The position numbers and the translations under genes were made by a program. The notes under the pieces were generated by a model. That model did no database searches, was not told where the DNA came from, and saw nothing but the letters and a program-made list of their open reading frames with translations. DNA of 46,435 nucleotides from Hespellia sp. (GTDB lineage: Bacteria; Bacillota; Clostridia; Lachnospirales; Lachnospiraceae): contig JAQUUC010000026.1 of the NCBI GenBank assembly GCA_028694105.1, positions 1-46,435 on the forward strand, read 5' to 3'. The first letter of the stretch is position 1, and the number at the start of each line of letters is the position of its first letter. Positions 8,088-16,182 of the stretch are shown here, in pieces.

Positions 8088-9383
8088 TCACGACTCTTTC
8101 TTTCCCAGCAGATAGTCGATAAACTGCTGAGCCGTTCTGCCAGACAATCCGCCATGGCTGAGTTCCCATTTATTTGCTTCCAGAAGCAGTTCGTCCTCAG
8201 ACATCTCTATCCGATTCTTCTTTGCAAGAGAAATCACAATCTGCTGGAACTCTTTCTTACTTGGTCCGCCAAAGTAAATGGTCACACCGAATCTCGCCAC
8301 CAGAGATAATTTCTCCTGAACCGTATCATTGGTATGCAGTTCTTCATCGCGGTCTGCTTTATCTTTAAAGGTCTCTCTGACAAGATGACGTCGGTTTGAT
8401 GTCGCATAAATCAGCACGTTGTCAGGTTTTCTCTCGAGGCCGCCCTCAATAACCGCTTTCAGGTATTTATATTCAATCTCAAATTCTTCAAATGATAAAT
8501 CATCCATATAAATGATAAACTTATAATTACGGTTCTTGATCTGCGCAATCACGTCATTCAAATCCTGAAACTGGTGCTTGTACACCTCAATCATACGAAG
8601 TCCCTGATCATAATATTGATTCAGAATCGCTTTGATTGATGTTGATTTACCCGTTCCCGCATCGCCGTGAAGCAGACAGTTATTCGCACGTTTCCCGTCC
8701 ACAAATGCCTGTGTATTGTCAATCAGTTTCTGCTTGGCAATCTCATAACCGACCAGATCGTCAAGCTTTACATGCGCAATATTGGTAATCGGCACGATCT
8801 GTGCACCGTCTTCCAGATGCTCAATACGAAAGGCTTTGTGGAGGCCGAATTTACCGACACCAAATTCCCGGTAGAATTCCGTCAGCGTATCCTTAAATTC
8901 CGACACATCCGCCGTATCTCCAAGTGCTTTTGCAAGAGCACAGATGCGGTTGCGGATTCGTTTGTTATACACCTTGCTGTCGCGGTTGATATTCGTATAA
9001 TTCTCAATAATAGAAATGCTGTCCGTCTCCAGCTCCATCCCCATTTTTTCCAAATCCCATTCAAAGAATTCTTTGAAGATCTTAAAATCATGAAGTGCCA
9101 CATTGTTGATGCTGCCCTCTACCGCACCCACCACTTCACAGGATGTGCTGTAGGCATTCTCATCATTTGCAAGCAGAAATGTCAGGTAAGTATGCCACAG
9201 ATTTCCTTCAAATCCATGACTTGAAGATAATTCCAGAATCTCATTGACACACTCATAGAACAGTCCCTGAAGATCTTCCTTGTTGTAATATTCATTCTCA
9301 TAGTTTTCCATAAGAAATGTCATATCCTTCAGGATCTCGCCATATTCCATATTCTTATAGAGCATTAATTCATTTGTTCTCAT
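8088..9383 (-). CDS. DUF815 family AAA-type ATPase
   Basis: 431-residue predicted ATPase of the DUF815 family. The N-terminal 200 residues are family-specific. The ATPase core has a Walker A LLHGDAGTGKST near residue 240, a Walker B-like FIIYMDDLSFEEFE near 290, a sensor-like LIYATSNRRHLV near 325, and a C-terminal helical part. The molecular role of this family is unknown to me; its members are often described as predicted ATPases in Firmicutes. It lies 17 bases downstream of pheA and 17 upstream of a lipoprotein gene, so co-expression is likely but no shared function is evident. Confidence 0.8.
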   Translation of the reverse strand: MRTNELMLYKNMEYGEILKDMTFLMENYENEYYNKEDLQGLFYECVNEILELSSSHGFEGNLWHTYLTFLLANDENAYSTSCEVVGAVEGSINNVALHDFKIFKEFFEWDLEKMGMELETDSISIIENYTNINRDSKVYNKRIRNRICALAKALGDTADVSEFKDTLTEFYREFGVGKFGLHKAFRIEHLEDGAQIVPITNIAHVKLDDLVGYEIAKQKLIDNTQAFVDGKRANNCLLHGDAGTGKSTSIKAILNQYYDQGLRMIEVYKHQFQDLNDVIAQIKNRNYKFIIYMDDLSFEEFEIEYKYLKAVIEGGLERKPDNVLIYATSNRRHLVRETFKDKADRDEELHTNDTVQEKLSLVARFGVTIYFGGPSKKEFQQIVISLAKKNRIEMSEDELLLEANKWELSHGGLSGRTAQQFIDYLLGKKES

Positions 9384-9400
9384 TCTCGTCTACCTTCTAA

Positions 9401-10531
9401 CTAATAATTTCCAAGTATTTTCAGTGTTCTGGATTCCTCACGCAGTCCGCGGACTGCATTTTTCACAGCAGGATCTGCCATATTGCCGTCAAAGTCCACG
9501 AAGAATCGATACTCCCACGGTCTTCCCTCGATTGGACGTGATTCAATCTTACTCATATTCAGATCATTGTAAATGAAATGTGACAGTAAATGATACAGCG
9601 AACCGCTCTCATGTGCGACCTCAAAACAAATACTGATTTTCTGCGCGTTCTTAAGGAATATTTTCTGGTTCGTAACAATGATAAATCTGGTCGAGTTGTG
9701 TGGATTGTCATTGATATCTTCATCTAAAATCTGGAGCTTATGAATCTCTGCCGCATATTTGCTGCAGATTGCCGCCTGCTTCTGATCCTTCTCTTCCAGA
9801 ATCTTCTTAGCAGCACCTGCGGTATTTGCCACACTGACCTGTTGCCATCCGCGTCTTTCATCCAGATATTTTGCGCACTGCATCAGTGCCTGCGGGTGCG
9901 AATACACACGGTCAATCATTCGTTCATCGGTTCCCGGCAGTGCTGCGAGCACATGGTTGATTGGAAGAACGATCTCATCCACAATGAAATTCTCGAACTC
10001 AACCAGCAGATCGAATACCTGGTCCACCGCACCGGCTGTGGAGTTTTCGATCGGAAGGACCGCAAAATCCGCACTTCCCTCCTCGATGGCCTCCATCGCA
10101 TCCCGGAATGTCTGTACATGAAAACTATTGACATCCTTTCCGAAATACTTCATCAGGGCTTCCTGACTGTACGCCCCTTCTGTTCCCTGATAAACAATGC
10201 GTGAATTCTTCCAGTCCAGCGTCTCCTGTTCAATAAACGGAAGCCGTCCCAGTGCACCGCGCTCCGTCAGCAGATGATACTGTGCTTTTCTGCTGATGCT
10301 CATCAGCTGTTCGAACAGTTCCACCGCGCCCTTCCGGTAAAAATCATCCTGCACCACATCCGTTACACGGGCAATCTTCTCCCGTTCTCTCTGCCGGTCA
10401 AACACCTTTTTGCCAGTCTCAATCTTATATTCTCCAACCGCTCTGCAGCAGTCCATTCTCGCTTCATACAATTCGACAATCTGTTTGTCAATCTTGTCGA
10501 TATCCAATCTTAATTCCTCTAATGTTGCCAT
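9401..10531 (-). CDS. pheA: bifunctional chorismate mutase/prephenate dehydratase (P-protein)
   Basis: 376-residue fusion enzyme that converts chorismate to prephenate and then to phenylpyruvate in phenylalanine synthesis. The order is an AroQ-type chorismate mutase (about 1-90, LRLDIDKIDKQIVELYEARM), prephenate dehydratase (about 108-285, YQGTEGAYSQEA and the catalytic TRF in NNPHNSTRFIIV-like context), then an ACT domain (about 297-376) with the phenylalanine-binding ESRP motif. The ACT domain implies allosteric feedback by phenylalanine. It lies 34 bases after the malic enzyme gene. No leader peptide or T-box was seen in front of it. Confidence 0.93.
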   Translation of the reverse strand: MATLEELRLDIDKIDKQIVELYEARMDCCRAVGEYKIETGKKVFDRQREREKIARVTDVVQDDFYRKGAVELFEQLMSISRKAQYHLLTERGALGRLPFIEQETLDWKNSRIVYQGTEGAYSQEALMKYFGKDVNSFHVQTFRDAMEAIEEGSADFAVLPIENSTAGAVDQVFDLLVEFENFIVDEIVLPINHVLAALPGTDERMIDRVYSHPQALMQCAKYLDERRGWQQVSVANTAGAAKKILEEKDQKQAAICSKYAAEIHKLQILDEDINDNPHNSTRFIIVTNQKIFLKNAQKISICFEVAHESGSLYHLLSHFIYNDLNMSKIESRPIEGRPWEYRFFVDFDGNMADPAVKNAVRGLREESRTLKILGNY

Positions 10532-10565
10532 GTCTTCTCCTTAAAACTCCTATTTGTCATTTCTG

Positions 10566-11744
10566 TCACATACCGATTGTTCTGGCAATTCCTGCAGAGA
10601 CCGCCTCATCGGCAACCGCTTTTGCAACGGCTTTTCCGACGCGCTCGTCAAACGCTGCCGGAATAATGTATTCCTCGTTCAGCTCTTCCTCCGTAACAAT
10701 TTCCGCAATTGCTTTTGCTGCCGCCAGTTTCATCTCGTCTGTGATCTCAGATGCGTGAACATCAAGCGCACCACGGAACAGACCGGGAAATACCAGTACA
10801 TTGTTGATCTGGTTCGGAAAATCCGAACGTCCGGTGCCAACAACGCGGGCCCCTGCCGCCTTTGACACATCCGGCATGATCTCCGGAATCGGATTTGCCA
10901 TCGCAAATACGCAGGCATCGTCAGCCATGCTCTGAATCATCTCTGTAGATACAATATTCGGTGCCGAAACGCCGATAAATACATCTGCTCCGACAAGTGC
11001 ATCTGCAAGCGTTCCGTCTTTGTCCTCCAGATTCGTATATTTCAAAAGCTCAGTCTGTGACTCATTTGCAGCAGTTCTTGAGCTTACGATCCCATCACGG
11101 TCGCTGTATGTAAGATGTTTGACGCCATACTTTATCAGCAGCTTGCCGATTGCATTTCCTGCAGAACCGGCTCCACTGATTACGAATCTGCAGTCTTCGA
11201 CCTTCTTCCTGCAGACCTTCAGCGCATTAATAACCCCTGCAAGAACAACGACAGCGGTTCCGTGCTGATCATCATGGAATACAGGAATATCCAGCTCTTC
11301 CTTCAGTCTTCGCTCAATTTCAAAGCAGCGTGGTGCGGAAATGTCTTCCAGATTGATTCCTCCAAAAACAGGTGCGATACGCTTTACCGTCTCAACGATC
11401 TCATCCACATCCTTCGTGTCCAGACAGATTGGAAATGCATCGACATTTGCAAACTCTTTAAAAAGAACCGCTTTTCCCTCCATAACCGGCATCGCTGCCT
11501 CCGGGCCGATATCGCCAAGTCCAAGCACCGCAGTTCCGTCCGATACAACAGCAACCAGATTGCCCTTTGCTGTATAGCGGTAAACGTCCTCTTTGTTCGC
11601 TGCAATTCTGCGGCAAGGCTCAGCAACCCCCGGTGTGTATGCAGTTGCAAGTGCATCCTTATCCTGCACCTTTACCTTAGAAATAACCTCGATTTTTCCT
11701 TTGTTCTTTTCATGCAATTCCAAACTCATCTGATTATAATCCAT
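10566..11744 (-). CDS. malate dehydrogenase (oxaloacetate-decarboxylating), malic enzyme
   Basis: 392-residue short bacterial malic enzyme that decarboxylates malate to pyruvate with NAD(P)+. Visible features: the catalytic-tyrosine segment [11 protein letters not shown] near residue 34, the metal-binding [12 protein letters not shown] region near 155, and the Rossmann loop [15 protein letters not shown] near 190. The cofactor cannot be called safely from sequence alone. ATG at 11744 is preferred over the ATG at 11768 because AAAGGAG is 8 nt upstream. It appears to head the operon continuing into pheA, DUF815 and the lipoprotein gene. Confidence 0.88.
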   Translation of the reverse strand: MDYNQMSLELHEKNKGKIEVISKVKVQDKDALATAYTPGVAEPCRRIAANKEDVYRYTAKGNLVAVVSDGTAVLGLGDIGPEAAMPVMEGKAVLFKEFANVDAFPICLDTKDVDEIVETVKRIAPVFGGINLEDISAPRCFEIERRLKEELDIPVFHDDQHGTAVVVLAGVINALKVCRKKVEDCRFVISGAGSAGNAIGKLLIKYGVKHLTYSDRDGIVSSRTAANESQTELLKYTNLEDKDGTLADALVGADVFIGVSAPNIVSTEMIQSMADDACVFAMANPIPEIMPDVSKAAGARVVGTGRSDFPNQINNVLVFPGLFRGALDVHASEITDEMKLAAAKAIAEIVTEEELNEEYIIPAAFDERVGKAVAKAVADEAVSAGIARTIGM

Positions 11745-11833
11745 CTTCACGTCTCCTTTATTTTTCATTTCTCATACATGAATCCTAAAAACCATTCCTA
11801 TATATTTTTTTTACTGTTTACAACTCTTTCGAT

Positions 11834-11862
11834 ATAATACCACAAAATCAGGCAATTGAAAA
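11834..11862 (-). promoter_or_regulatory. extended -10 promoter of the malic enzyme-pheA operon
   Basis: Minus-strand TTTTCA (11857-11862), 17-base spacer, TATTAT (11834-11839) with TG one base upstream of the -10. Predicted start near 11827, about 83 nt ahead of the chosen ATG. Confidence 0.5.
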
Positions 11863-11894
11863 TAAAATGACACATTTTTCATAGGAATGCCTGC

Positions 11895-11945
11895 AAAATA
11901 AGAGTCCGCCAATAGGATGTCATCCTATCAGCGGACTCTTATTTT
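11895..11945 (-). terminator. terminator of the RNase P RNA gene
   Basis: A near-perfect long hairpin: AAAATAAGAGTCCGC (11895-11909) pairs with GCGGACTCTTATTTT (11931-11945), and an inner AGGATG/CATCCT pair closes the loop. It begins 5 bases after the 3' end of rnpB on the minus strand, and its own A/T flanks give the terminal T-run. Confidence 0.85.
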
Positions 11946-11950
11946 GTGAT

Positions 11951-12297
11951 CAAGTGAAACGATAAGCCGGGTTATGTCGTTGAACGATCATCTATCTAGG
12001 CCTGCTGTTGCCAGCAGGCTCAAGCGACCTACCTAAAGCGCGACGGGCCGCCGCAATGCTTTTTTCCGGTCTTGCTTCGAATGGGGTTTACATATGCCCT
12101 CTCTGTTACCAGCGAGGCGGTAGTCTCTTACACTGCCCTTCCACCCTTACCTGCATAAAGCAGGCGGTATATTTCTGTTGCACTAGCCTGGGAGTTGCCT
12201 CCACCGGACGTTATCCGGCATCCTGCCCTCTGAAGCCCGGACTTTCCTCGTCTACGACCTTTCGGTCCCTGTAGCCGCGATCGTCTGTCCCACTTGA
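11951..12297 (-). ncRNA. rnpB: RNase P RNA, bacterial class A
   Basis: About 346-nt RNA, the catalytic subunit of RNase P, which matures tRNA 5' ends. Read on the minus strand it contains the conserved GAGGAAAGTCCGGGC core (P4 region), the GGTAAGGGTGGAAGGG and CAGTGTAAGAGACTACCGC segments, and the 3' TAGATAGATGATCG/CGACATAACCCGGCTTAT end. The ends are set by P1: CAAGTGGGAC (12287-12296) pairs with GTTTCACTTG (11951-11960), including two G-U pairs. A promoter just upstream predicts a start near 12301, and a strong terminator follows. The layout with stable A-type P3/P12-like helices fits class A, not the Bacillus class B form. Confidence 0.95.
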
Positions 12298-12307
12298 CAC
12301 CTTTAGC

Positions 12308-12336
12308 AATCTAACACATTTTCGCTGAATTGTAAA
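12308..12336 (-). promoter_or_regulatory. promoter of rnpB
   Basis: Minus-strand TTTACA (12331-12336), 17-base spacer, TAGATT (12308-12313), with an upstream TG forming an extended -10. The predicted start (about 12301) fits the 5' end inferred from P1 pairing. Confidence 0.65.
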
Positions 12337-12341
12337 GTATT

Positions 12342-12803
12342 TTACTTCATATGTTCGATGATATATGGCAGTTCCGGCAGGATATATTCCAGACTGTCCT
12401 GCGCTGCCTTCGGTGTCTCCGGAAGGTTGATTACCAGCGTGCTGCCTTTGACTCCGGCAACCGAACGGTCTGACATATGGCGCTTTGAATAACGGATATT
12501 ATAAGCGCGGATGGCCTCCGGGATTCCCGGAAGAAGGCGGTCCACCACTTTCATTGTCGTCTCCGGAATGATATCTGTCTTTTTCACGCCATTCGAGCCG
12601 ATTGTGAAGATAACATCCACCAGTCTGTCATCAATCAGACGATTCATAAAAACCGTGAGAATCTTCTCATCCTCCGGAAGGGTTGCATTCACAACCGTCT
12701 GAAATGCTGCCTGTTCCAGCATCCTCTGGACAGCCTTCCCCGCTTTGCTCTCTGTTTTATTCTGATATCCCTTTGTATTTGCTGTAATAATCGCTGTTTT
12801 CAT
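12342..12803 (-). CDS. MogA/MoaB-family (molybdopterin-binding fold) protein
   Basis: 153-residue single-domain protein of the MoCF-biosynthesis fold. The C-terminal GSTLVINLPETPKAAQDSLEYILP matches the conserved tail of MogA/MoaB proteins. The normally conserved TTGGTG loop is replaced by TIGSNGVKKTD, so molybdopterin adenylyltransferase activity is uncertain. No other molybdenum-cofactor genes are nearby. It begins with ATG at 12803 with GAAAGGGG upstream, and it has its own promoter after spoIVA. Its stop is about 45 bases before rnpB. Confidence 0.72.
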   Translation of the reverse strand: MKTAIITANTKGYQNKTESKAGKAVQRMLEQAAFQTVVNATLPEDEKILTVFMNRLIDDRLVDVIFTIGSNGVKKTDIIPETTMKVVDRLLPGIPEAIRAYNIRYSKRHMSDRSVAGVKGSTLVINLPETPKAAQDSLEYILPELPYIIEHMK

Positions 12804-12871
12804 TTGTATTTTCCCCTTTCAGTCCCCGTTTATCATTCTTGTATATTTTTGTAAATGTAAAGTTCTTTTCT

Positions 12872-12900
12872 ATTATACTCATTTTTGCTGGCACGCACAA
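12872..12900 (-). promoter_or_regulatory. sigma-A promoter of the MogA/MoaB-like gene
   Basis: Minus-strand TTGTGC (12895-12900), 17-base spacer, perfect -10 TATAAT (12872-12877), about 65 nt ahead of the start codon and just after the spoIVA stop. Confidence 0.55.
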
Positions 12901-12925
12901 TACTTTCTTCCAATTCCCAGAATTT

Positions 12926-14416
12926 TTAAATAATAATACACACCAGTCCGCCATTGCAGTCATTCACAATTTTCTGCATCGTATCCTGTAACTTCACCTG
13001 ACTCTCATCATTGATCATCATGATTTTATTTCTCATTCCGTCCAGCACCAGATCCTCGACCGATTTTCCGAATATGTTCGTGCCCCAGATTCCTTCCGGC
13101 TTTTTGGATTCTTCATTAATAAAAGTCACCAGATCCTCCGCCTGCTTTTCATTTCCGACAATCGGTGCAATCTCTGTCTCGATATTCGCGCGGATCATGT
13201 GAATGGATGGTGCCTGCGAATGAATCTTTACTCCGTATTTATTTCCCTGCTTGATGATCGCCGGTTCTTCCAGCATGATTTCCTCCTTTTTCGGTGTGAC
13301 AACGCCATACCCCCGCATCTTCACATCGGCAAAGGCATCCTTGATCTGCAGATATTCTTCCTGCATCAGTGCCATATCCTTAACCTTGGCGATCAGATCA
13401 TACTCACTCGTGATCTTCGTCCCGGTCATCTCACTCAATACCTGATAATAATACTCTTCTGCAAATGAAAGCCCGATTTTCACAACACCGGTGTCCATCT
13501 CCACCGCATCGATTTTCACCTGACTGATGTATTTACTCTCCAAAGGAAGGAGCTTTGACTGGGTACTTTTCATGTCCCGCAGATGTTCCATGATCTCCCG
13601 TGCCTGCTGCACCAGATCCTGCTTGATTGGATGCTCACGCGACAACATTTCCACCCATTTCGGTATGTAAAACTGTACTTCGGAAATCGGAAATTCGTAT
13701 AAAACCTGTTTCATAATCTGGTTGATATCCTCTGCCTTCAGCTGTTCACAGTTCACGGGCACCACACCGACACCATATTCATTTTCCATGTCTTCTGCCA
13801 TTTTTTTTGCTTCATCGCCGTATGGTTTCTGCGTATTTAAAAGCACGAGGAACGGTTTTCCAATTGTTTTCAGCTCTGAAATCGCTTTTTTCTCCGGCTC
13901 CACATATCGCTCCCGCGGCAGCTCTCCGATGCTTCCGTCCGTTGTCACGACAATTCCGATGGTCGCATGATCACGAATGACCTTCTGTGTTCCGATAGAC
14001 GCCGCTTTCGTAAATGGAATATCATAGTCAAACCACGGCGTTTTTACCATGCGCTCCTCCTGATTTTCTATGTGTCCGAGCGCGCCTTCCACCATATATC
14101 CCACACAGTCAATCAGACGGATTTTCACTTTCATGTCCACGGATAAGGAAATCTCCGCTGCCTCTTTCGGAATAAATTTCGGCTCTGTCGTCATAATCGT
14201 TGTCCCTGCGGCTGACTGCGGAAGTTCATCACGCGTTCGCATCTTCATATTCTCATCCGTCATATGCGGCAGCACAAGCAAGTCCACAAACCGTTTGATA
14301 AAAGTAGATTTTCCAGTTCGGACAGGTCCCACGACACCAATATAGATCTCGCCCCCGGTCCGTATCTGGATATCATTGTATAGATCAAACGTCTTATCCT
14401 CTACAGAATTTTTCAT
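12926..14416 (-). CDS. spoIVA: stage IV sporulation protein A, spore-coat base ATPase
   Basis: 496-residue SpoIVA, the ATPase that polymerises on the outer forespore membrane as the base of the spore coat, made in the mother cell. A Walker A GPVRTGKST lies at residues 30-38. The TTEPKFIPKEAAEI and LIDCVGYMVEGALGH segments follow. The hydrophobic C-terminus NDCNGGLVCIII matches the membrane-anchoring tail of the family. Length is typical. Its Shine-Dalgarno AAAGGGG (14424-14430) is inside the 3' arm of a 14-bp hairpin, with a 7-nt T-rich linker to the ATG. A sigma-E-like promoter is threaded through that hairpin. Confidence 0.96.
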   Translation of the reverse strand: MKNSVEDKTFDLYNDIQIRTGGEIYIGVVGPVRTGKSTFIKRFVDLLVLPHMTDENMKMRTRDELPQSAAGTTIMTTEPKFIPKEAAEISLSVDMKVKIRLIDCVGYMVEGALGHIENQEERMVKTPWFDYDIPFTKAASIGTQKVIRDHATIGIVVTTDGSIGELPRERYVEPEKKAISELKTIGKPFLVLLNTQKPYGDEAKKMAEDMENEYGVGVVPVNCEQLKAEDINQIMKQVLYEFPISEVQFYIPKWVEMLSREHPIKQDLVQQAREIMEHLRDMKSTQSKLLPLESKYISQVKIDAVEMDTGVVKIGLSFAEEYYYQVLSEMTGTKITSEYDLIAKVKDMALMQEEYLQIKDAFADVKMRGYGVVTPKKEEIMLEEPAIIKQGNKYGVKIHSQAPSIHMIRANIETEIAPIVGNEKQAEDLVTFINEESKKPEGIWGTNIFGKSVEDLVLDGMRNKIMMINDESQVKLQDTMQKIVNDCNGGLVCIII

Positions 14417-14423
14417 AAAAATA

Positions 14424-14477
14424 CCCCTTTCATAAACAAAACGTGTATTCTCTCACATTGCTAGTTTATGAAAGGGG
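14424..14477 (-). promoter_or_regulatory. hairpin covering the spoIVA Shine-Dalgarno with an embedded sigma-E-like promoter
   Basis: CCCCTTTCATAAAC (14464-14477) and GTTTATGAAAGGGG (14424-14437) form a perfect 14-bp inverted repeat around a 26-nt loop, followed by TATTTTT and the spoIVA ATG. A sigma-E-like -35 TCATAAA (14465-14471) sits in the 5' arm. A -10 AATACACG (14442-14449) sits in the loop, 15 bases away. The predicted start (about 14435) is at the first bases of the 3' arm. RNA reading through from gpsA would contain both arms; RNA from the internal promoter would not. The repeat is direct observation; the gating role is inference. Confidence 0.65.
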
Positions 14478-14494
14478 ACTTTCAATTATACTTT

Positions 14495-15505
14495 TTAGTT
14501 CCAGGGAAGTGCAGAATGTTCGCTGCGATTGTCTCTGAGCATCAGATCATTCACTGCATCTCTGGCATTCTTGCCCTCGAACAAAATTTCATTGACCTCG
14601 TCAACGATCGGCATGGATACATCATATTCTCTGCCGAGCTTCCATGCTGCTTTCGCAGAATAGACACCCTCAACTACCATCTTTACTTCATCCATTGCTT
14701 CCTGCATCGTCTTGCCCTGACCCATCAGGTAGCCGGCTTTTCTGTTGCGGCTGTGCACGCTGGCACAGGTAACAATCAGATCTCCGATACCGGTCAGGCC
14801 TGCAAATGTCTCCAGCTTGCCGCCCATCTTCACACCAAGTCTTGAAATCTCCGCGATTCCTCTTGTAATCAGCGCAGCCTTTGTATTATCGCCATATCCC
14901 ATTCCATCTGCCATGCCCGCCGCGAGTGCGATGACATTCTTCAGTGAGCCGCCAAGCTCGATTCCCTTGATGTCCGGACTTGTGTATACGCGAAATACCG
15001 GACTTGCAAATGCCTCCTGCAGATATTCTGCGGTTTCTTTTGTCTTCGCACCGATTACAACAATGGTTGGCAGTCCTCTTCCCACCTCTTCCGCATGGCT
15101 CGGTCCGGAAAGAACCGCTACATTTGCCTGTGGGATTTCATCGAAAATCTGCTCTGAGAGCGTCATCAGTGTTGTCTCCTCGATTCCTTTTGCCACATCG
15201 ACAATGATCTGTCCCTCTGCGACATAAGGTGCCATAGCCTTCGCCGTGCTTCTGGTAAATGGAGACGGTACCGCAAGCACAAGGAAATCTTTCCCCGTGA
15301 TTGCAGACTCTAAATCATTGGTAATCACAATCTCTTGCGGAATCTTCACCCCCGGGAGCTTACTCTCATGCTCTCGTTTCGTGTTTAGCATCTCCACTTC
15401 ATTTTTATCGATGGACCAGATCGTAACATTATGTCCGTTCTTATTCAATAACAATGCAAGTGCCGTACCCCAGCTCCCTGCGCCTAACACTCCTACATCT
15501 GACAT
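14495..15505 (-). CDS. gpsA: NAD(P)H-dependent glycerol-3-phosphate dehydrogenase
   Basis: 336-residue cytosolic enzyme that reduces dihydroxyacetone phosphate to glycerol 3-phosphate for phospholipid synthesis. The Rossmann loop GVLGAGSWGTALA is at the N-terminus. The catalytic-domain segment SLKNVIALAAGMADGMGYGDN and the LTGIGDLIVTC motif match the family. ATG at 15505 is chosen because AAGGAGG is 7 nt upstream; an ATG 24 bases earlier has no comparable site. It follows plsY by 26 bases, so substrate maker and user (PlsY acylates glycerol 3-phosphate) are co-transcribed after der. Confidence 0.95.
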   Translation of the reverse strand: MSDVGVLGAGSWGTALALLLNKNGHNVTIWSIDKNEVEMLNTKREHESKLPGVKIPQEIVITNDLESAITGKDFLVLAVPSPFTRSTAKAMAPYVAEGQIIVDVAKGIEETTLMTLSEQIFDEIPQANVAVLSGPSHAEEVGRGLPTIVVIGAKTKETAEYLQEAFASPVFRVYTSPDIKGIELGGSLKNVIALAAGMADGMGYGDNTKAALITRGIAEISRLGVKMGGKLETFAGLTGIGDLIVTCASVHSRNRKAGYLMGQGKTMQEAMDEVKMVVEGVYSAKAAWKLGREYDVSMPIVDEVNEILFEGKNARDAVNDLMLRDNRSEHSALPWN

Positions 15506-15531
15506 ACCAAATCCTCCTTGCCTTTTCATTC

Positions 15532-16176
15532 TTATGCATCTTTTTTCTTTGAGCCGAATTTATTTTCTGTACCATGTACCAGTCTCACAATATTTGCGCG
15601 ATGCCTCCACCATGCAAGCGCCCCGATAAAAACAGCAAGCGCATACATCTCATAGAGCAGCGAGCCCGTAAGGGAGAACACGCCCATCTGACCACAGACA
15701 ATCACTTCTATCACAAATAACAGCGATACTGCAAGTGAACCTGCCGAAACGTATCTCGTAACTGCTACAATTCCCAAAAACACAATAATACCTGTAAGTG
15801 TCATCCATGGATTCGTTGTAATATAAACCGCAGCGAGTACCGCAATCCCTTTACCGCCTTTAAATTTGAGCCAGAAAGGATAATTATGTCCCAGCGTTGC
15901 TCCAACACCTGCGTAAAGTCCCAGAAGCGGAAGTTCGTCCGCATGGCTGCCTACAAAAACTGCTCTGCAGATCAGCACTGCAAGCACACATTTCATACAA
16001 TCGCCAAACAATGTCAGAAGTCCAGCCTTCACACCCATGACGCGAAGTGCGTTGGTGCTGCCCGCATTGCCGCTTCCCTGACTCCGAATATCAATATGGT
16101 TCCACTTTCCAAGCAGATAACCGGTCTGAAATAGACCGAAAACATATCCGATTATGATACAAATGATTCGTTCCAT
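15532..16176 (-). CDS. plsY: acyl-phosphate:glycerol-3-phosphate acyltransferase
   Basis: 214-residue polytopic membrane enzyme that acylates glycerol 3-phosphate with acyl-phosphate, the first step of phospholipid synthesis. The three signature loops are present: GSGNAGSTNALRVMG (about 35-49), GHNYPFWLKFKGGKGIA (about 96-112), and the later HRANIVRLVHGTE segment. About five hydrophobic spans are visible. It begins 6 bases after the der stop and is followed by gpsA. A lysine-rich tail (ENKFGSKKKDA) ends the protein. Confidence 0.95.
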   Translation of the reverse strand: MERIICIIIGYVFGLFQTGYLLGKWNHIDIRSQGSGNAGSTNALRVMGVKAGLLTLFGDCMKCVLAVLICRAVFVGSHADELPLLGLYAGVGATLGHNYPFWLKFKGGKGIAVLAAVYITTNPWMTLTGIIVFLGIVAVTRYVSAGSLAVSLLFVIEVIVCGQMGVFSLTGSLLYEMYALAVFIGALAWWRHRANIVRLVHGTENKFGSKKKDA

Positions 16177-16182
16177 CTGTCA

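Noticed and set aside
8667-9224. Plus-strand open frame of 185 codons opposite the DUF815 gene
   Set aside because: Shadow of a well-supported gene on the other strand.
10532-10565. Search for a T-box or leader-peptide attenuator before pheA
   Set aside because: The gap to the malic enzyme gene is only 34 bases and holds no tRNA-binding or hairpin elements.
11115-11837. Plus-strand open frame of 240 codons opposite the malic enzyme gene
   Set aside because: Antisense to the catalytic core of malic enzyme; no start signal.
12008-12274. Plus-strand open frame within the rnpB region
   Set aside because: The sequence is RNase P RNA on the other strand; the frame is incidental.
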